Positions 20,679-28,907 of a stretch of 64,000 bases of DNA are shown here, piece after piece. The DNA comes from Sorangium cellulosum. Lineage in GTDB: Bacteria; Myxococcota_A; Polyangia; Polyangiales; Polyangiaceae. The stretch spans positions 5,517,001 to 5,581,000 of the forward strand of contig NZ_CP012673.1 of assembly GCF_002950945.1 (NCBI RefSeq), in the 5' to 3' direction. Made by a program: the position numbers and the translations under genes. A model generated the notes under the pieces. That model saw only the letters and a list, made by a program, of their open reading frames with translations, was not told the DNA's origin and did no database searches. Every line of letters starts with the position of its first letter. Position 1 is the stretch's first letter.

Positions 20679-20706
20679 TCCGGGGGCGGGATCGTCGGTG
20701 AAGAGG

Positions 20707-20729
20707 CCGGCCTGCAAGCCGAAGGCCGG
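20707..20729. terminator. stem-loop between convergent minE and RTX protease genes
   Basis: A 7-bp perfect stem CCGGCCT / AGGCCGG with a 9-nt loop, in the 66-bp gap between two convergent stops. There is no T-tract on either side, so this is only a candidate bidirectional terminator. Confidence 0.35.
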
Positions 20730-20744
20730 GTGATGCTCGCCGCC

Positions 20745-23054
20745 TCAAGGCGTGGGATCGTCGCACTGCGCGAAGAGCGAAGCGCGTGACGCGTACTCGC
20801 GAACGATCTCCACGTTGCGCACGACGAGGCCGCGTGCCTCGGCCTCATGCAGGCTGACCGGCAAGACCAGAACATCGTTGCCAGCGCCGCCGTCGACGAG
20901 CTTGACGGCGTCCACCTCGCAGGGATCGAGGATCACGATCGTGTCTGCCCCTTCGCCGCCTTGCACCATATCCTGGCCGGATCCGGGATACAGGCGGTCG
21001 TCGCCGGCGTCTCCCTCCATCACGTCGTCGCCGCGGCCACCGAGCAGCACGTCGGCACCGGCGCCTCCGATGAGCTCGTCGGCACCGTTCCCGCCGTCCA
21101 GGTGATCCTTCCCGGTCTCCCCCATCAGGACGTCGGCGCCGCTCCCGCCGAGAGCCTTGAGCGCCGCCCCCGCGTCGGCCATCACGGTGTCGTCGCCCGT
21201 CCCCGCATACACGATGCTGTGGGGGGCGGCGGTGAGGATCCTGTCGTCGCCGTCACCACCCGAGGCGACCTGCGCTCTGCCCCGTGGCAAGTACAGCTCG
21301 TCTTTGCCGCCGCCGGCCAGGATACAGACGTTGCTCTCGGGGTCGGGGACCAGGCCGTCGTCGCCGTCCCCGCCGTGCGCGATGACAGTGCCTTCAGGAC
21401 AGCAGTTGCGTGCCAGCCCGTATTCATTGCAGCGCGCTTCGTTCCCACCCTGGTAGCGCGTGGCTTCGGGCATCATCAGCAGCTCCACGGAGGCGTGGTC
21501 GCTACGGGTGATCACCCGCACGGCGTACGTCTTGTCCATGGTCACAGGAACCGTGACCCGCGTTCGCGCGTGGCCGCCGGAAGAGCCGCTCAACTGCGCC
21601 GTGAGGTCGAGCGCCTGGTCGCCGCTCAACCTGCGGCGCAGCTCCTGCTGCCGTACCGCGTGGGCGCTGCGGGCGAGCAGCTCGCCTTCCGCCCAATCGA
21701 CCGCGACGACATGCACACTCTCGACCCGCGCGGCCGGCGCGGCGCCCACGCTCAGCACGAAGCCCCGTACACCCGGCGACGGCGCGACGACCGGCGGCTG
21801 GAGCATCTCCAGCGTGTCGGGGCGGGGCGCGTCCGGAGGCTCGGGCAGGCCCGAGTCGAAGGGCAACTCGGCCCAGGGGGGCGACGAAGGCGTCGTGAGC
21901 GCGCCGGGACCGAAGGGCGTGATGTCGGGCAGCGGAATGGGGAAGGCGTGGTTCGACGAAGCCCACATGTGTGCATCGTCCACCTTCCAATCGTGCACGT
22001 CGAGCGTCAGCGAGAAGTGGTCGGTGCTGCCGTCCTTCCAGCGATCGTCGAAGCTCGCCGACCATGACGCGATCTGCGTTTCAGGAGAGCTCGTGTCACC
22101 CAGCCCGAAAGAGATGAACTCACCAGGTCCGCTCTCGTCGATGGCGCGCTTCGTGCTCGAGCCGCTCGTGGTGATCGTAACCTGATTGATATCGTGGCCC
22201 GTGTCGTTGGTGATGGTCCAGTCGGCTCGCTTCTGCTTCAGGCCGATGCTGCCGCCGACCCATACGTTGACTCTGTCGATCCACCAGCCTTCGTCCAGGT
22301 CATCGCTGTCGATCGCCGTGACCGCATTGATTCTCGTCTGGCCGCCGCTCGGCTGGCTGTTCGTCGAATCGAAGCGGATGGTCCCGCTGTGGTTCTGCTT
22401 CGCGAAGCTCATGCTCATGAATGGGTAGACGAAGAGCGCGAACGCACGGTCATCCACCCCGGGAGTGCGGTTGTAACCATGGAGCGTGCCGGTGGGCACC
22501 TTGGCGCCGGGCGACGAATAGGCCCAGCCCTCGTTCATGAGCTCCGGTCCCACGGTGGGCGTCACGACGGCGTTGAACCCCTGCGCGCGGTAGTTGCTGT
22601 GCCACGGCTGGTTCGTCGCCGCGTTGGTGTTGTAGTAGCAGGCGTCCGAATGCTGCATGCCGAGGGCGTGACCCACCTCGTGGAGCAGCACGGACTTCAG
22701 CTCGTACACATCCTGGTATTCGCGGTAGTAGCTGTACCTGCCCGTGATGTCGTCGGACCACTGGTAGGCGCCGCTCATGTAGCGCTCCCACAGCTGCGTC
22801 ACGTCCTCCACCAGGTACTGCGAGAACGCATCGGGATAGCGCAACTTGTAGCCGTTGGTGATGAAGTAGGTGATCGGTTGACCCGGTCGGTGCTTCACCA
22901 GCCGCTCGGGCGTGTCGTCGAGATCGGCGCAGCCGCTTGACATGGAGACGCCTGCAAACGCGTGAGCGGGGGGCGTGTCAAGCGCGATGGTGGAGATGGC
23001 TACCGCGGCGCCGCTGACGAGGGCGCCGCGATGGATCTTGGAATGAGTGCGCAT
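20745..23054 (-). CDS. secreted zinc metalloprotease with C-terminal RTX repeats
   Basis: ATG 23054 sits six bases after AGGAG and is preferred over the GTG one codon earlier; 769 aa. A Sec-type signal peptide is likely cleaved after AHA (about 30-32). HEVGHALGMQH (125-135) is the extended zincin motif HExxHxxGxxH of the metzincins (matrixin/serralysin type). Residues about 565-740 contain several Ca-binding RTX nonapeptides (GGDGDD, GGSGADVL, GGNGADEL, GGAGADVL, GGRGDDVM). RTX proteins usually leave by type I secretion without a signal peptide, so this combination is unusual. A predatory or nutritional role is plausible for a myxobacterium. No T1SS genes are in the window. Confidence 0.9.
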   Translation of the reverse strand: MRTHSKIHRGALVSGAAVAISTIALDTPPAHAFAGVSMSSGCADLDDTPERLVKHRPGQPITYFITNGYKLRYPDAFSQYLVEDVTQLWERYMSGAYQWSDDITGRYSYYREYQDVYELKSVLLHEVGHALGMQHSDACYYNTNAATNQPWHSNYRAQGFNAVVTPTVGPELMNEGWAYSSPGAKVPTGTLHGYNRTPGVDDRAFALFVYPFMSMSFAKQNHSGTIRFDSTNSQPSGGQTRINAVTAIDSDDLDEGWWIDRVNVWVGGSIGLKQKRADWTITNDTGHDINQVTITTSGSSTKRAIDESGPGEFISFGLGDTSSPETQIASWSASFDDRWKDGSTDHFSLTLDVHDWKVDDAHMWASSNHAFPIPLPDITPFGPGALTTPSSPPWAELPFDSGLPEPPDAPRPDTLEMLQPPVVAPSPGVRGFVLSVGAAPAARVESVHVVAVDWAEGELLARSAHAVRQQELRRRLSGDQALDLTAQLSGSSGGHARTRVTVPVTMDKTYAVRVITRSDHASVELLMMPEATRYQGGNEARCNEYGLARNCCPEGTVIAHGGDGDDGLVPDPESNVCILAGGGKDELYLPRGRAQVASGGDGDDRILTAAPHSIVYAGTGDDTVMADAGAALKALGGSGADVLMGETGKDHLDGGNGADELIGGAGADVLLGGRGDDVMEGDAGDDRLYPGSGQDMVQGGEGADTIVILDPCEVDAVKLVDGGAGNDVLVLPVSLHEAEARGLVVRNVEIVREYASRASLFAQCDDPTP

Positions 23055-23248
23055 CACTGTCTCCTGGGTCGACGGAGCGGGTTCGACTCCGCGTCACGCG
23101 GTCAAAGCAATCCGGGGGCCACGCATCGCCGCTGCGGGTCTTTGCGCCTCGGGAGCTCCGGCAGCCCTGGGTGTGCCGTCGCTGCGAGCGCGCAACCTCG
23201 GGCCGATGCCCACGTACTCCCGCCTGTGTCATGCCCCCGTACGCCCGA

Positions 23249-23287
23249 GTGTCACGGCGGCGTGACACGTGTCGACACATCGACACA
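23249..23287. promoter_or_regulatory. cluster of GTGTC/GACAC palindromes upstream of RTX protease
   Basis: GTGTCACG-GCGG-CGTGACAC (23249-23268) is a perfect 8-bp inverted repeat. It abuts GTGTCGACAC (23269-23278), itself a palindrome, and two further direct CGACACAT copies. It lies about 195 bp upstream of the protease start. Four related half-sites in 40 bp suggest a multimeric regulator site, or less likely a transcript hairpin. The rest of the 379-bp gap (23055-23433) shows nothing. Confidence 0.4.
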
Positions 23288-23433
23288 TCGTCGTCAGCAG
23301 TGCCGGCCTCCATTCGCCGACCCGGAGCGGCTGCGCCGCGCGACGGCGCGCCCGCCCGAGATCGGCGAAGGCGTCAGTAAAGAAGGACCGCTCGGGGCCG
23401 TTCGCGGCATCCTTTCGCAGGGATCTCTGGTCC

Positions 23434-24363
23434 CTACTGGCTTCCCGTAGGGGGGGGTTGTTCAAGCACGTTCGGCTGCGCGCCCTCGGCCAGCGCGATC
23501 TCCCGCGCCCGCTCGGACGCCGCGCGGATCAGCGGGCCGAAGAGCTCCGCCGGCGAGCGCTGCTCGCTCCAGCCCGGGGGCGCGCCGAGCTGGGAGAGGA
23601 GCGCCGCGGGCGCCGCGGGCGGCTGGAGCGTCACGTCGAGCGCCGGCGGCGGCTCGCGCCAGGCGTCGAAGTCCTCCGCCGCCATCTTGCCGAGCGTGAC
23701 CGTCGCGATTGGCGGCGCGTCGCCGGCGCAGGGCGCGCCCTCGCCGCGGCCCGCCCGCCGGCCGCGCGCGGCGCGGAGCGCACCGAGCACCTGATCCCGC
23801 GTGCGCCCGCGGAGCTCGAACAGCAGGAAGGGGTCCTTGTCGAGCGCCTCCCCGAGAACGTAGTGCGTCGCCGCGACGTGCTTGCACGGGTTCGTCCAGT
23901 CGGGGCACGAGCACGCCGTCGTGAGGTCCTCCGGCCGCTCCGGGAAGAGGCTCGCCCCGGCGCTCCGGAACGCCTCGTCGATGTCCTCGGGCATCCGCCC
24001 CGCGACGAGCTCCGCCGCGAACCTCGCCCGCCTGGCCATGGCGGCGATCGCCTTCGCCCACGTGGCGTCGTCGAGCCGCGCGAGCGTGAGGATCACCTTG
24101 TACGGCTTCGGCTGCGAGCCGGTCACGCGCGCCGTCACCAGGCCCGGCTTCACCTCGAGGTCGTGCGTCCGCCCGGCGCGCGCGTACGTCCGCCCGCGCG
24201 CGAGGCGGCCCGCGTCGTCCGGCGACATCCGCTCCAGCGCCTCCACCCAGCGCTTGCCCCACCAGGTCGCGCCGGCCCGCTTCATCCGGATGCCGCGCGC
24301 CGGAGGCGGCGACGTCGGCCCGGGCGCGCGGTGGAACGGTCTTGTGAGTGTATGGTGGCTCAC
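23434..24363 (-). CDS. SWIM zinc-finger protein
   Basis: A 309-aa protein from GTG 24363, which overlaps the preceding stop by 4 bp (GTGA); an internal ATG at codon 27 (MKRAGATWWGKRW) is the alternative start. The zinc finger is C151-x-C153 ... C160-x-H162 within CSCPDWTNPCKH, the SWIM signature CxCx(n)CxH. The N-terminal WWGKRWVEALE and YARAGRTHDLEV segments are typical of bacterial SWIM proteins encoded with SNF2 helicases. These are thought to help DNA or protein recognition by the helicase. Here the coupled upstream gene has lost the helicase motor. The C-terminal 80 residues are Ala/Pro-rich. Confidence 0.88.
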   Translation of the reverse strand: MSHHTLTRPFHRAPGPTSPPPARGIRMKRAGATWWGKRWVEALERMSPDDAGRLARGRTYARAGRTHDLEVKPGLVTARVTGSQPKPYKVILTLARLDDATWAKAIAAMARRARFAAELVAGRMPEDIDEAFRSAGASLFPERPEDLTTACSCPDWTNPCKHVAATHYVLGEALDKDPFLLFELRGRTRDQVLGALRAARGRRAGRGEGAPCAGDAPPIATVTLGKMAAEDFDAWREPPPALDVTLQPPAAPAALLSQLGAPPGWSEQRSPAELFGPLIRAASERAREIALAEGAQPNVLEQPPPTGSQ

Positions 24364-25664
24364 TTTGTGGCCTCCTCTCCGGGCGGGTGCGCCGCGTGCG
24401 GCGCCTGCGGTTCTTCGAGCGGCTCGTGCGGCTTTTCCGGGTCGTGCGGCTCCGGTTGTTCCGGCTGGTCGCGATCGTCGCGCTCGCCTGCCCCGGCCGC
24501 GGCGCGGCCCCCGTCGACGACGCGCTGGCGGAGGCGCAGGAGGCGACGGCCCGAGGCGAGGAGCTCGCCCGGCACGATCACGCCGAAGCCGGCCTCGCGC
24601 AGCGCCGGGGCGGCCTGCTCGAGGAACGCCCAGGCCTCGGCGGGCGCGAGGTCCACGTGCTCGGGCGTGGCCTCGCCAAGCACCCGCCCGATCGGCGCGA
24701 ACAGCCTCGCCGCGGTGCCGAGCGCGCCGAGCAGCGCCTCCTCGGGGCCTCCGAGCGCGCCCGAGGAGAACGTGCGCCCGAGCGCCTTCAGCGCGCGCCC
24801 CCTGGCCTTCCACACGTCGGCGGCGGGCACGAGCAGGCTCGGATCGTCGGGGGCTTGGAGCAGGAAGCGGAGCACGAAGCCGCGATCGCCCTCCGGCGGC
24901 TCCAGCCGGAAGCAGGCGCGCAGCACGTCGCAGGCCCCGAGCGCGGGGCGGATCCAGGCGTCGAGGTCCGCGACGAGGCCGCGCTCGGCGAGCCCCTCGG
25001 CGGCGAAGGTGCGCGGGGAGCCCGTGAGGGCGAGCAGCAGCCGGTGCTCCCAGGGCGCGCGCGCCGGCCGCTGCGGCGGGCCCGGGTGGTTCGTCGCGCT
25101 GCCGCGCGCGAGCGCGTCGGCGACGGCGTCGAGGAAGGCGCGCAGCAGGGCCCCGGCGGACCAGACCTCCGGGGCGCGGGGCGCCCGGGCGCGCCCGTCG
25201 CTGGTCTTGCCGGTCGAGGCGGCGCGCCCGTCCCCGGCCGAGGCCGCGGGCACCGCGTGCGCGGCCGCCGGCATGGCGCGGGCGAGCGCCGCGAGGCGGG
25301 CGGCGTCTTCCGGGGCGGCGAGCGACACCACCCAGCGGGCCTCGGTGCCGCCGCCGGCGCGCGCGATCCGGGGCACGACCCGCTCGCGCACCACGAGGTC
25401 GAGCGCGAGCTTGCTGGCGAGGCTCCACGCCGCGACCGACGGCGGCGCGTGCTCGAGGTCGCCCTGCGCCATGCGGGCGAGGGCGGCGAGCCCGCCGAGG
25501 AGCGGGGCGGCCTCTCCGGGCTTGCGCGCCGCGCGCCCGGTCTTCGTCACGACGAGCGCCTCGGCCGGGGTGGTCGCGCCGAGCGCCCGGGCCGCGAGAC
25601 GATCCTGGTCTGTGTCGCCCCACAGGAAGAAGCGGAGATCGTCCGGCAGGAACACGAGCGGCAT
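24360..25664 (-). CDS. SNF2-helicase-associated N-terminal region without the helicase motor
   Basis: A 434-aa protein. The start MPLVFLPDDLRFFLWGD and the segment AWAFLEQAAPALREAGFGVIVPGELL (about 335-360) match the N-terminal and DUF3670-type part of bacterial SNF2 helicases, which normally continue into a two-lobed ATPase of about 500 residues. Here the protein switches to a charged Pro/Glu/His-rich tail (DQPEQPEPHDPEKP) and stops. No Walker A, DExH box or helicase motif VI is present in this or other frames, and only 4 bp overlap the SWIM gene. It therefore looks like an internal deletion that kept both ends and the translational coupling. The remaining function is unknown. Confidence 0.75.
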   Translation of the reverse strand: MPLVFLPDDLRFFLWGDTDQDRLAARALGATTPAEALVVTKTGRAARKPGEAAPLLGGLAALARMAQGDLEHAPPSVAAWSLASKLALDLVVRERVVPRIARAGGGTEARWVVSLAAPEDAARLAALARAMPAAAHAVPAASAGDGRAASTGKTSDGRARAPRAPEVWSAGALLRAFLDAVADALARGSATNHPGPPQRPARAPWEHRLLLALTGSPRTFAAEGLAERGLVADLDAWIRPALGACDVLRACFRLEPPEGDRGFVLRFLLQAPDDPSLLVPAADVWKARGRALKALGRTFSSGALGGPEEALLGALGTAARLFAPIGRVLGEATPEHVDLAPAEAWAFLEQAAPALREAGFGVIVPGELLASGRRLLRLRQRVVDGGRAAAGAGERDDRDQPEQPEPHDPEKPHEPLEEPQAPHAAHPPGEEATK

Positions 25665-26077
25665 TGGCGCGTTACTTCATGGCACAACCGAGCAAGACGA
25701 GAAGGGGCTTCACGCGTGGATCCGTCGAAAAAGCGGTTGGCCGGACGGGAGCGCAGCAGCGGAGTTGGGGGTCGACCCCATTACGATAAGAGTCCGAGAA
25801 TTGTCAGACTTTGTTGCTGTGAGTCCAGGCAGCATGGATCGGTCAGACCGTGGAAAACCAACATGGCTCGACGGAATGCATCGCCGTTGTGGGGTTACGC
25901 TGCCGGCGTGCCGCTGCCGGCGTGCCGCTGCCGGCGTGCCGCTGGCCTCTCCCGCGCCGCTGACCTCTCCAGGGAGCGGGTGCGCCGCGCCCTGCCTCCG
26001 CTCGTCTCGTCACCATGCGCCCGCCGCGTCGTCATCGCGTGCCCGCCGCGGGGACGCGACGACGACGCGGCGGGGCG
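25665..26077. other. 413-bp intergenic region with a 14-bp triplicate
   Basis: Promoter-side gap for the leftward SNF2/SWIM operon and 3' side of the PAP2 gene, also leftward. It contains three tandem copies of GCTGCCGGCGTGCC (25899-25940). An AT-richer stretch (about 25780-25870) may hold the operon promoter. No ORF with a credible start was found. Confidence 0.45.
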
Positions 26078-27028
26078 TCACCAGCGCCAGGTCGCGGCGA
26101 CGCCCGTCCCGCTGGCGGAGACGCTCGAGGGCAAAAACCCGGCGCGCCCGGTCGGCGGCGCGGCGCGGCGGTGGAACAGCAGGGGGATGGCGACGCCGCT
26201 CAGGGTGCCCACGACGGCGCCCGTGAGCACGTCGGTGAAGTAGTGCCGGTCGGCGGCGATCCGCAGGTAGCCGATGCCGGCCGCGAGGGGGAGCCCGGCG
26301 GCCCAGACCCAGGACGTGTGGCGGTAGCCGCGCAGGGTGGCGATCGTGCCATTCGACACGGCCATGGCGAAGGCGAAGTTCGTGTGCGCGGAGAAGAACG
26401 AGACGTTGTTGTCGCTCGGCCTCTTCACCGGCTCCGACCGGTAGTGCACGAAGGGCCGCTCGCGGCCGACCGCGAACTTGACGATCTGGGTCAGCGAGGA
26501 GGCGACGAAGGTGGTCTCCAGCATGAGCAGGGCGTTGACCGGCGCCTCCTCGATCCGGCCGTCGAGCCCCGCCGGGATCGCGGCGAGGTGCAGGGAGACG
26601 AGCGGGGCGATCACGTAGCCGAGGGCGTTGCTCGCGTCGTCGGCGTACCCGGTGTTCGACCACCGGAGCGAGCGCATGGCCCGGTCGAGGCCGTTCAGCG
26701 CGTCGGTGCCGTCCTCGTCCCGATCGCACCAGCGGCACTGCTTGGCGGTGAGCACGTCTTGCCGGAGCTGCGTCCCGAGCCACACGGTCCCCGTCGCGAC
26801 GGTGATCGCCAGATCGAGCGGGACGTCGTAGGTGATGCGGTCTCTCTCCCTGGTGGAAGGCGCCGGCTCCGCGGCCGCGCCGGTGCCGGCCGCGAGTGTG
26901 ATCGCGAGCGCGAGCGTCGCGGCCGCCCGCGCGCCGCGGCGCCGAGCGGACCGGGCGAGGCCCGGGCGACGAGGACCAGGGGAACGAGGCGCTCGAGGCG
27001 CGGCCGGAGCTCGGGGCAGCTCTGTCAT
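26078..27028 (-). CDS. PAP2-family membrane phosphatase
   Basis: ATG 27028 gives 316 aa; the longer frame upstream lacks support. After an Ala-rich hydrophobic signal/anchor (about 34-52), the three PAP2 motifs follow: KFAVGRERPF (K-x6-RP), SFFSAHTNFAFA (where PSGH is usual) and RIAADRHYFTDVLTG (R-x5-H-x3-D). The motif-2 His is kept, so activity on a phosphorylated lipid or similar substrate is plausible. Several transmembrane helices surround the motifs. It is divergent from the lactonase gene (165-bp gap). Confidence 0.85.
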   Translation of the reverse strand: MTELPRAPAAPRAPRSPGPRRPGLARSARRRGARAAATLALAITLAAGTGAAAEPAPSTRERDRITYDVPLDLAITVATGTVWLGTQLRQDVLTAKQCRWCDRDEDGTDALNGLDRAMRSLRWSNTGYADDASNALGYVIAPLVSLHLAAIPAGLDGRIEEAPVNALLMLETTFVASSLTQIVKFAVGRERPFVHYRSEPVKRPSDNNVSFFSAHTNFAFAMAVSNGTIATLRGYRHTSWVWAAGLPLAAGIGYLRIAADRHYFTDVLTGAVVGTLSGVAIPLLFHRRAAPPTGRAGFLPSSVSASGTGVAATWRW

Positions 27029-27193
27029 GGGTCGGCCCAGGTTACTCCGGCGGCGACGCCTCCGCGACGATCCTGCATCGGTTGCGCTGCGCAGCTTTGT
27101 TCCTGTCGAGGCAGGCCCGGGTGTTATGCTCGCGCGCGCCCCGCGGGCCACGAGGCGGCGCTATGCCGCGCCGGGCGAGGAGGTCATTCGTCG

Positions 27194-28159
27194 ATGTCAT
27201 CCGTCAAGGGCTTCACCCTCGAGCTGTCGCAGATCGAGTTTGTCGGTCAGGGCCTCGCCCGGCCGGAGTGTGCGATCGCCGAGCGCGACGGGACGCTCTG
27301 GGCCTCGGACGCGCGCGGCATCGCGACGCGCATCGATCCCGGCGGCGCGCAGGAGCTCCTCGGCCCCGAGGTCGGCGAGCCGAACGGCATGGCGATGGAC
27401 CGGCAGGGCAACCTCATCGTCGCCACGATGTCCGGCGGCAAGGTCTACAAGCTCTACCGCGACGGCCGGTCCGAGGTCCTGCTCGACCAGATCGACGGCA
27501 AGCCGCTCGGCGCCGTGAACTTCTGCTTCATCGACTCGCAAGATCGTCTCTATATCTCCGTCCTGACGCGGCACGTCCCGTCGTGGTGGGACGCGGTCGT
27601 CGGCAACGTCGTCGATGGATACATCGTCCTCATCGACGAGAAGGGTCCCCGCATCGTGGCGGACCACATCAGCATGACGAACGAGGTGCGCCTCGACGCC
27701 GCCGGGCGGTTCCTCTACGCCGTCGAGACCGTCCCTGGCCGCCTCCTCCGCTTCCCCGTGCGCCCGGACGGCAGCCTCGGCGATCGCGAGCCCTTCGGCC
27801 CCGAGAGCCTCGGCGTCGGCGGGTTCATCGATGGAATCGCCTTCGACGCCGAGGGCAACCTCTGGGCCGCCGTCGTCTGTCGCAACACCCTCGCGGTGAT
27901 CTTCCCCGACGGGAGCCACCAGATCGTGTTCGAGGATCCGCGCCCCGAGATCCTCGAGGTGATGGCCGGCAAGCTCAAGGACGGCACGATCGAGCCGAGC
28001 GATCTCGGCGCGTGCGCGGGGAGGACCCTCCAGCTCCCCACGAGCATCACCTTCGGCGGCCCCGACCTCCGCACGGTTTACATGGGCTCGCTGGCGATGT
28101 CGCGGCTCATCACGTTCCGTTCGCCGGTCGCCGGGCTGCCGCTCGCGCACTGGCGGTGA
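27194..28159 (+). CDS. SMP-30/gluconolactonase-like protein
   Basis: A 321-aa beta-propeller protein. AGGAGG (about 27177-27182) precedes ATG 27194, and the upstream part of the open frame is discarded. Family features are the metal-ligand Glu in ARPECA, the EPNGMAMD loop, the NVVDGYI and SMTNEVRLD loops, and FIDGIAFDAEGNLW. These enzymes hydrolyse sugar lactones or related esters with a divalent metal at the propeller centre. There is no signal peptide, so it is cytoplasmic. It leads a run of three rightward metabolic genes (lactonase, GST, asparaginase) with gaps of 57 and 22 bp. Confidence 0.85.
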   Translation: MSSVKGFTLELSQIEFVGQGLARPECAIAERDGTLWASDARGIATRIDPGGAQELLGPEVGEPNGMAMDRQGNLIVATMSGGKVYKLYRDGRSEVLLDQIDGKPLGAVNFCFIDSQDRLYISVLTRHVPSWWDAVVGNVVDGYIVLIDEKGPRIVADHISMTNEVRLDAAGRFLYAVETVPGRLLRFPVRPDGSLGDREPFGPESLGVGGFIDGIAFDAEGNLWAAVVCRNTLAVIFPDGSHQIVFEDPRPEILEVMAGKLKDGTIEPSDLGACAGRTLQLPTSITFGGPDLRTVYMGSLAMSRLITFRSPVAGLPLAHWR

Positions 28160-28216
28160 GACGCCGCCGCCGGACGAACCCGTGGACACCCGCGCAGCAT
28201 CGGAGACGAGAAGACA

Positions 28217-28885
28217 ATGATCGAGCTCTACACCGCCGCGACCCCGAACGGCTGGAAGGCATCCATCGCGCTGGAGGAGCTCGGGCTCCCTTACAGCGTG
28301 CGGCCGCTGACCCTCTCGAAGCAGGAGCAGAAGGAGGTGTGGTACCTCGAGCTGAACCCGAACGGCCGCATCCCGACCCTCGTCGACCATGACAACGGCG
28401 ATTTCGTGGTCTTCGAGTCGGGGGCGATCCTCCTCTATCTCGCGGAGAAGACGGGCAAGCTGATCCCCGGGGACGAGAAGGGCCGCTCGCGGGTCGTGCA
28501 GTGGCTCATGTTCCAGATGGGCGGCATCGGGCCGATGATGGGGCAGGCCAACGTCTTCTACCGGTACGCTCCGGAGAAGATCCCCTTCGCCATCGACCGT
28601 TATCAGCGCGAGGTCCGCAGGCTCTTCGAGGTGCTCGAGCGGCAGCTGCGGGACAGCGAGTACCTGGCGGGCGAGTACTCGATCGCCGACATCGCCAACT
28701 GGAGCTGGGTGCACACCCACGGCTGGTCCGGCGTGAGCCCGGAGGGGCTTCCGGGCCTGGAGCGGTGGATCGCCGCCATCGCGGCGCGCCCCGCGGTGCA
28801 GCGGGGGCTCGCGGTGCCGGAGCCCGTCAACCTCGAGGCCAACGCCGACACCCTGATCCAGGGCGCCCGGAAGATGCTCGTGTAG
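28217..28885 (+). CDS. glutathione S-transferase (YghU/Ure2p-like)
   Basis: A 222-aa protein with the thioredoxin-fold N-domain: IELYTAATPNGWKASIALEELG carries the TPNG glutathione-site segment of the nu-class/Ure2p-like GSTs, and ESGAILLYLAEKTGKLIP is the usual glutathione gamma-glutamyl contact. The helical C-domain has GPMMGQANVFYRY and YLAGEYSIADIANWSWV, the conserved N-capping box. Such enzymes act as disulfide reductases or peroxidases with glutathione. It probably shares a transcript with the lactonase upstream and the asparaginase downstream. Confidence 0.9.
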   Translation: MIELYTAATPNGWKASIALEELGLPYSVRPLTLSKQEQKEVWYLELNPNGRIPTLVDHDNGDFVVFESGAILLYLAEKTGKLIPGDEKGRSRVVQWLMFQMGGIGPMMGQANVFYRYAPEKIPFAIDRYQREVRRLFEVLERQLRDSEYLAGEYSIADIANWSWVHTHGWSGVSPEGLPGLERWIAAIAARPAVQRGLAVPEPVNLEANADTLIQGARKMLV

Positions 28886-28907
28886 CGGCCTCGCCCGGAG
28901 CCACTCC

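Noticed and set aside
24348..26243. 631-codon plus-strand frame opposite the SNF2-like gene, considered as the missing motor
   Set aside because: Translation is Arg/Gly-rich with no ATPase motif; it is antisense noise.
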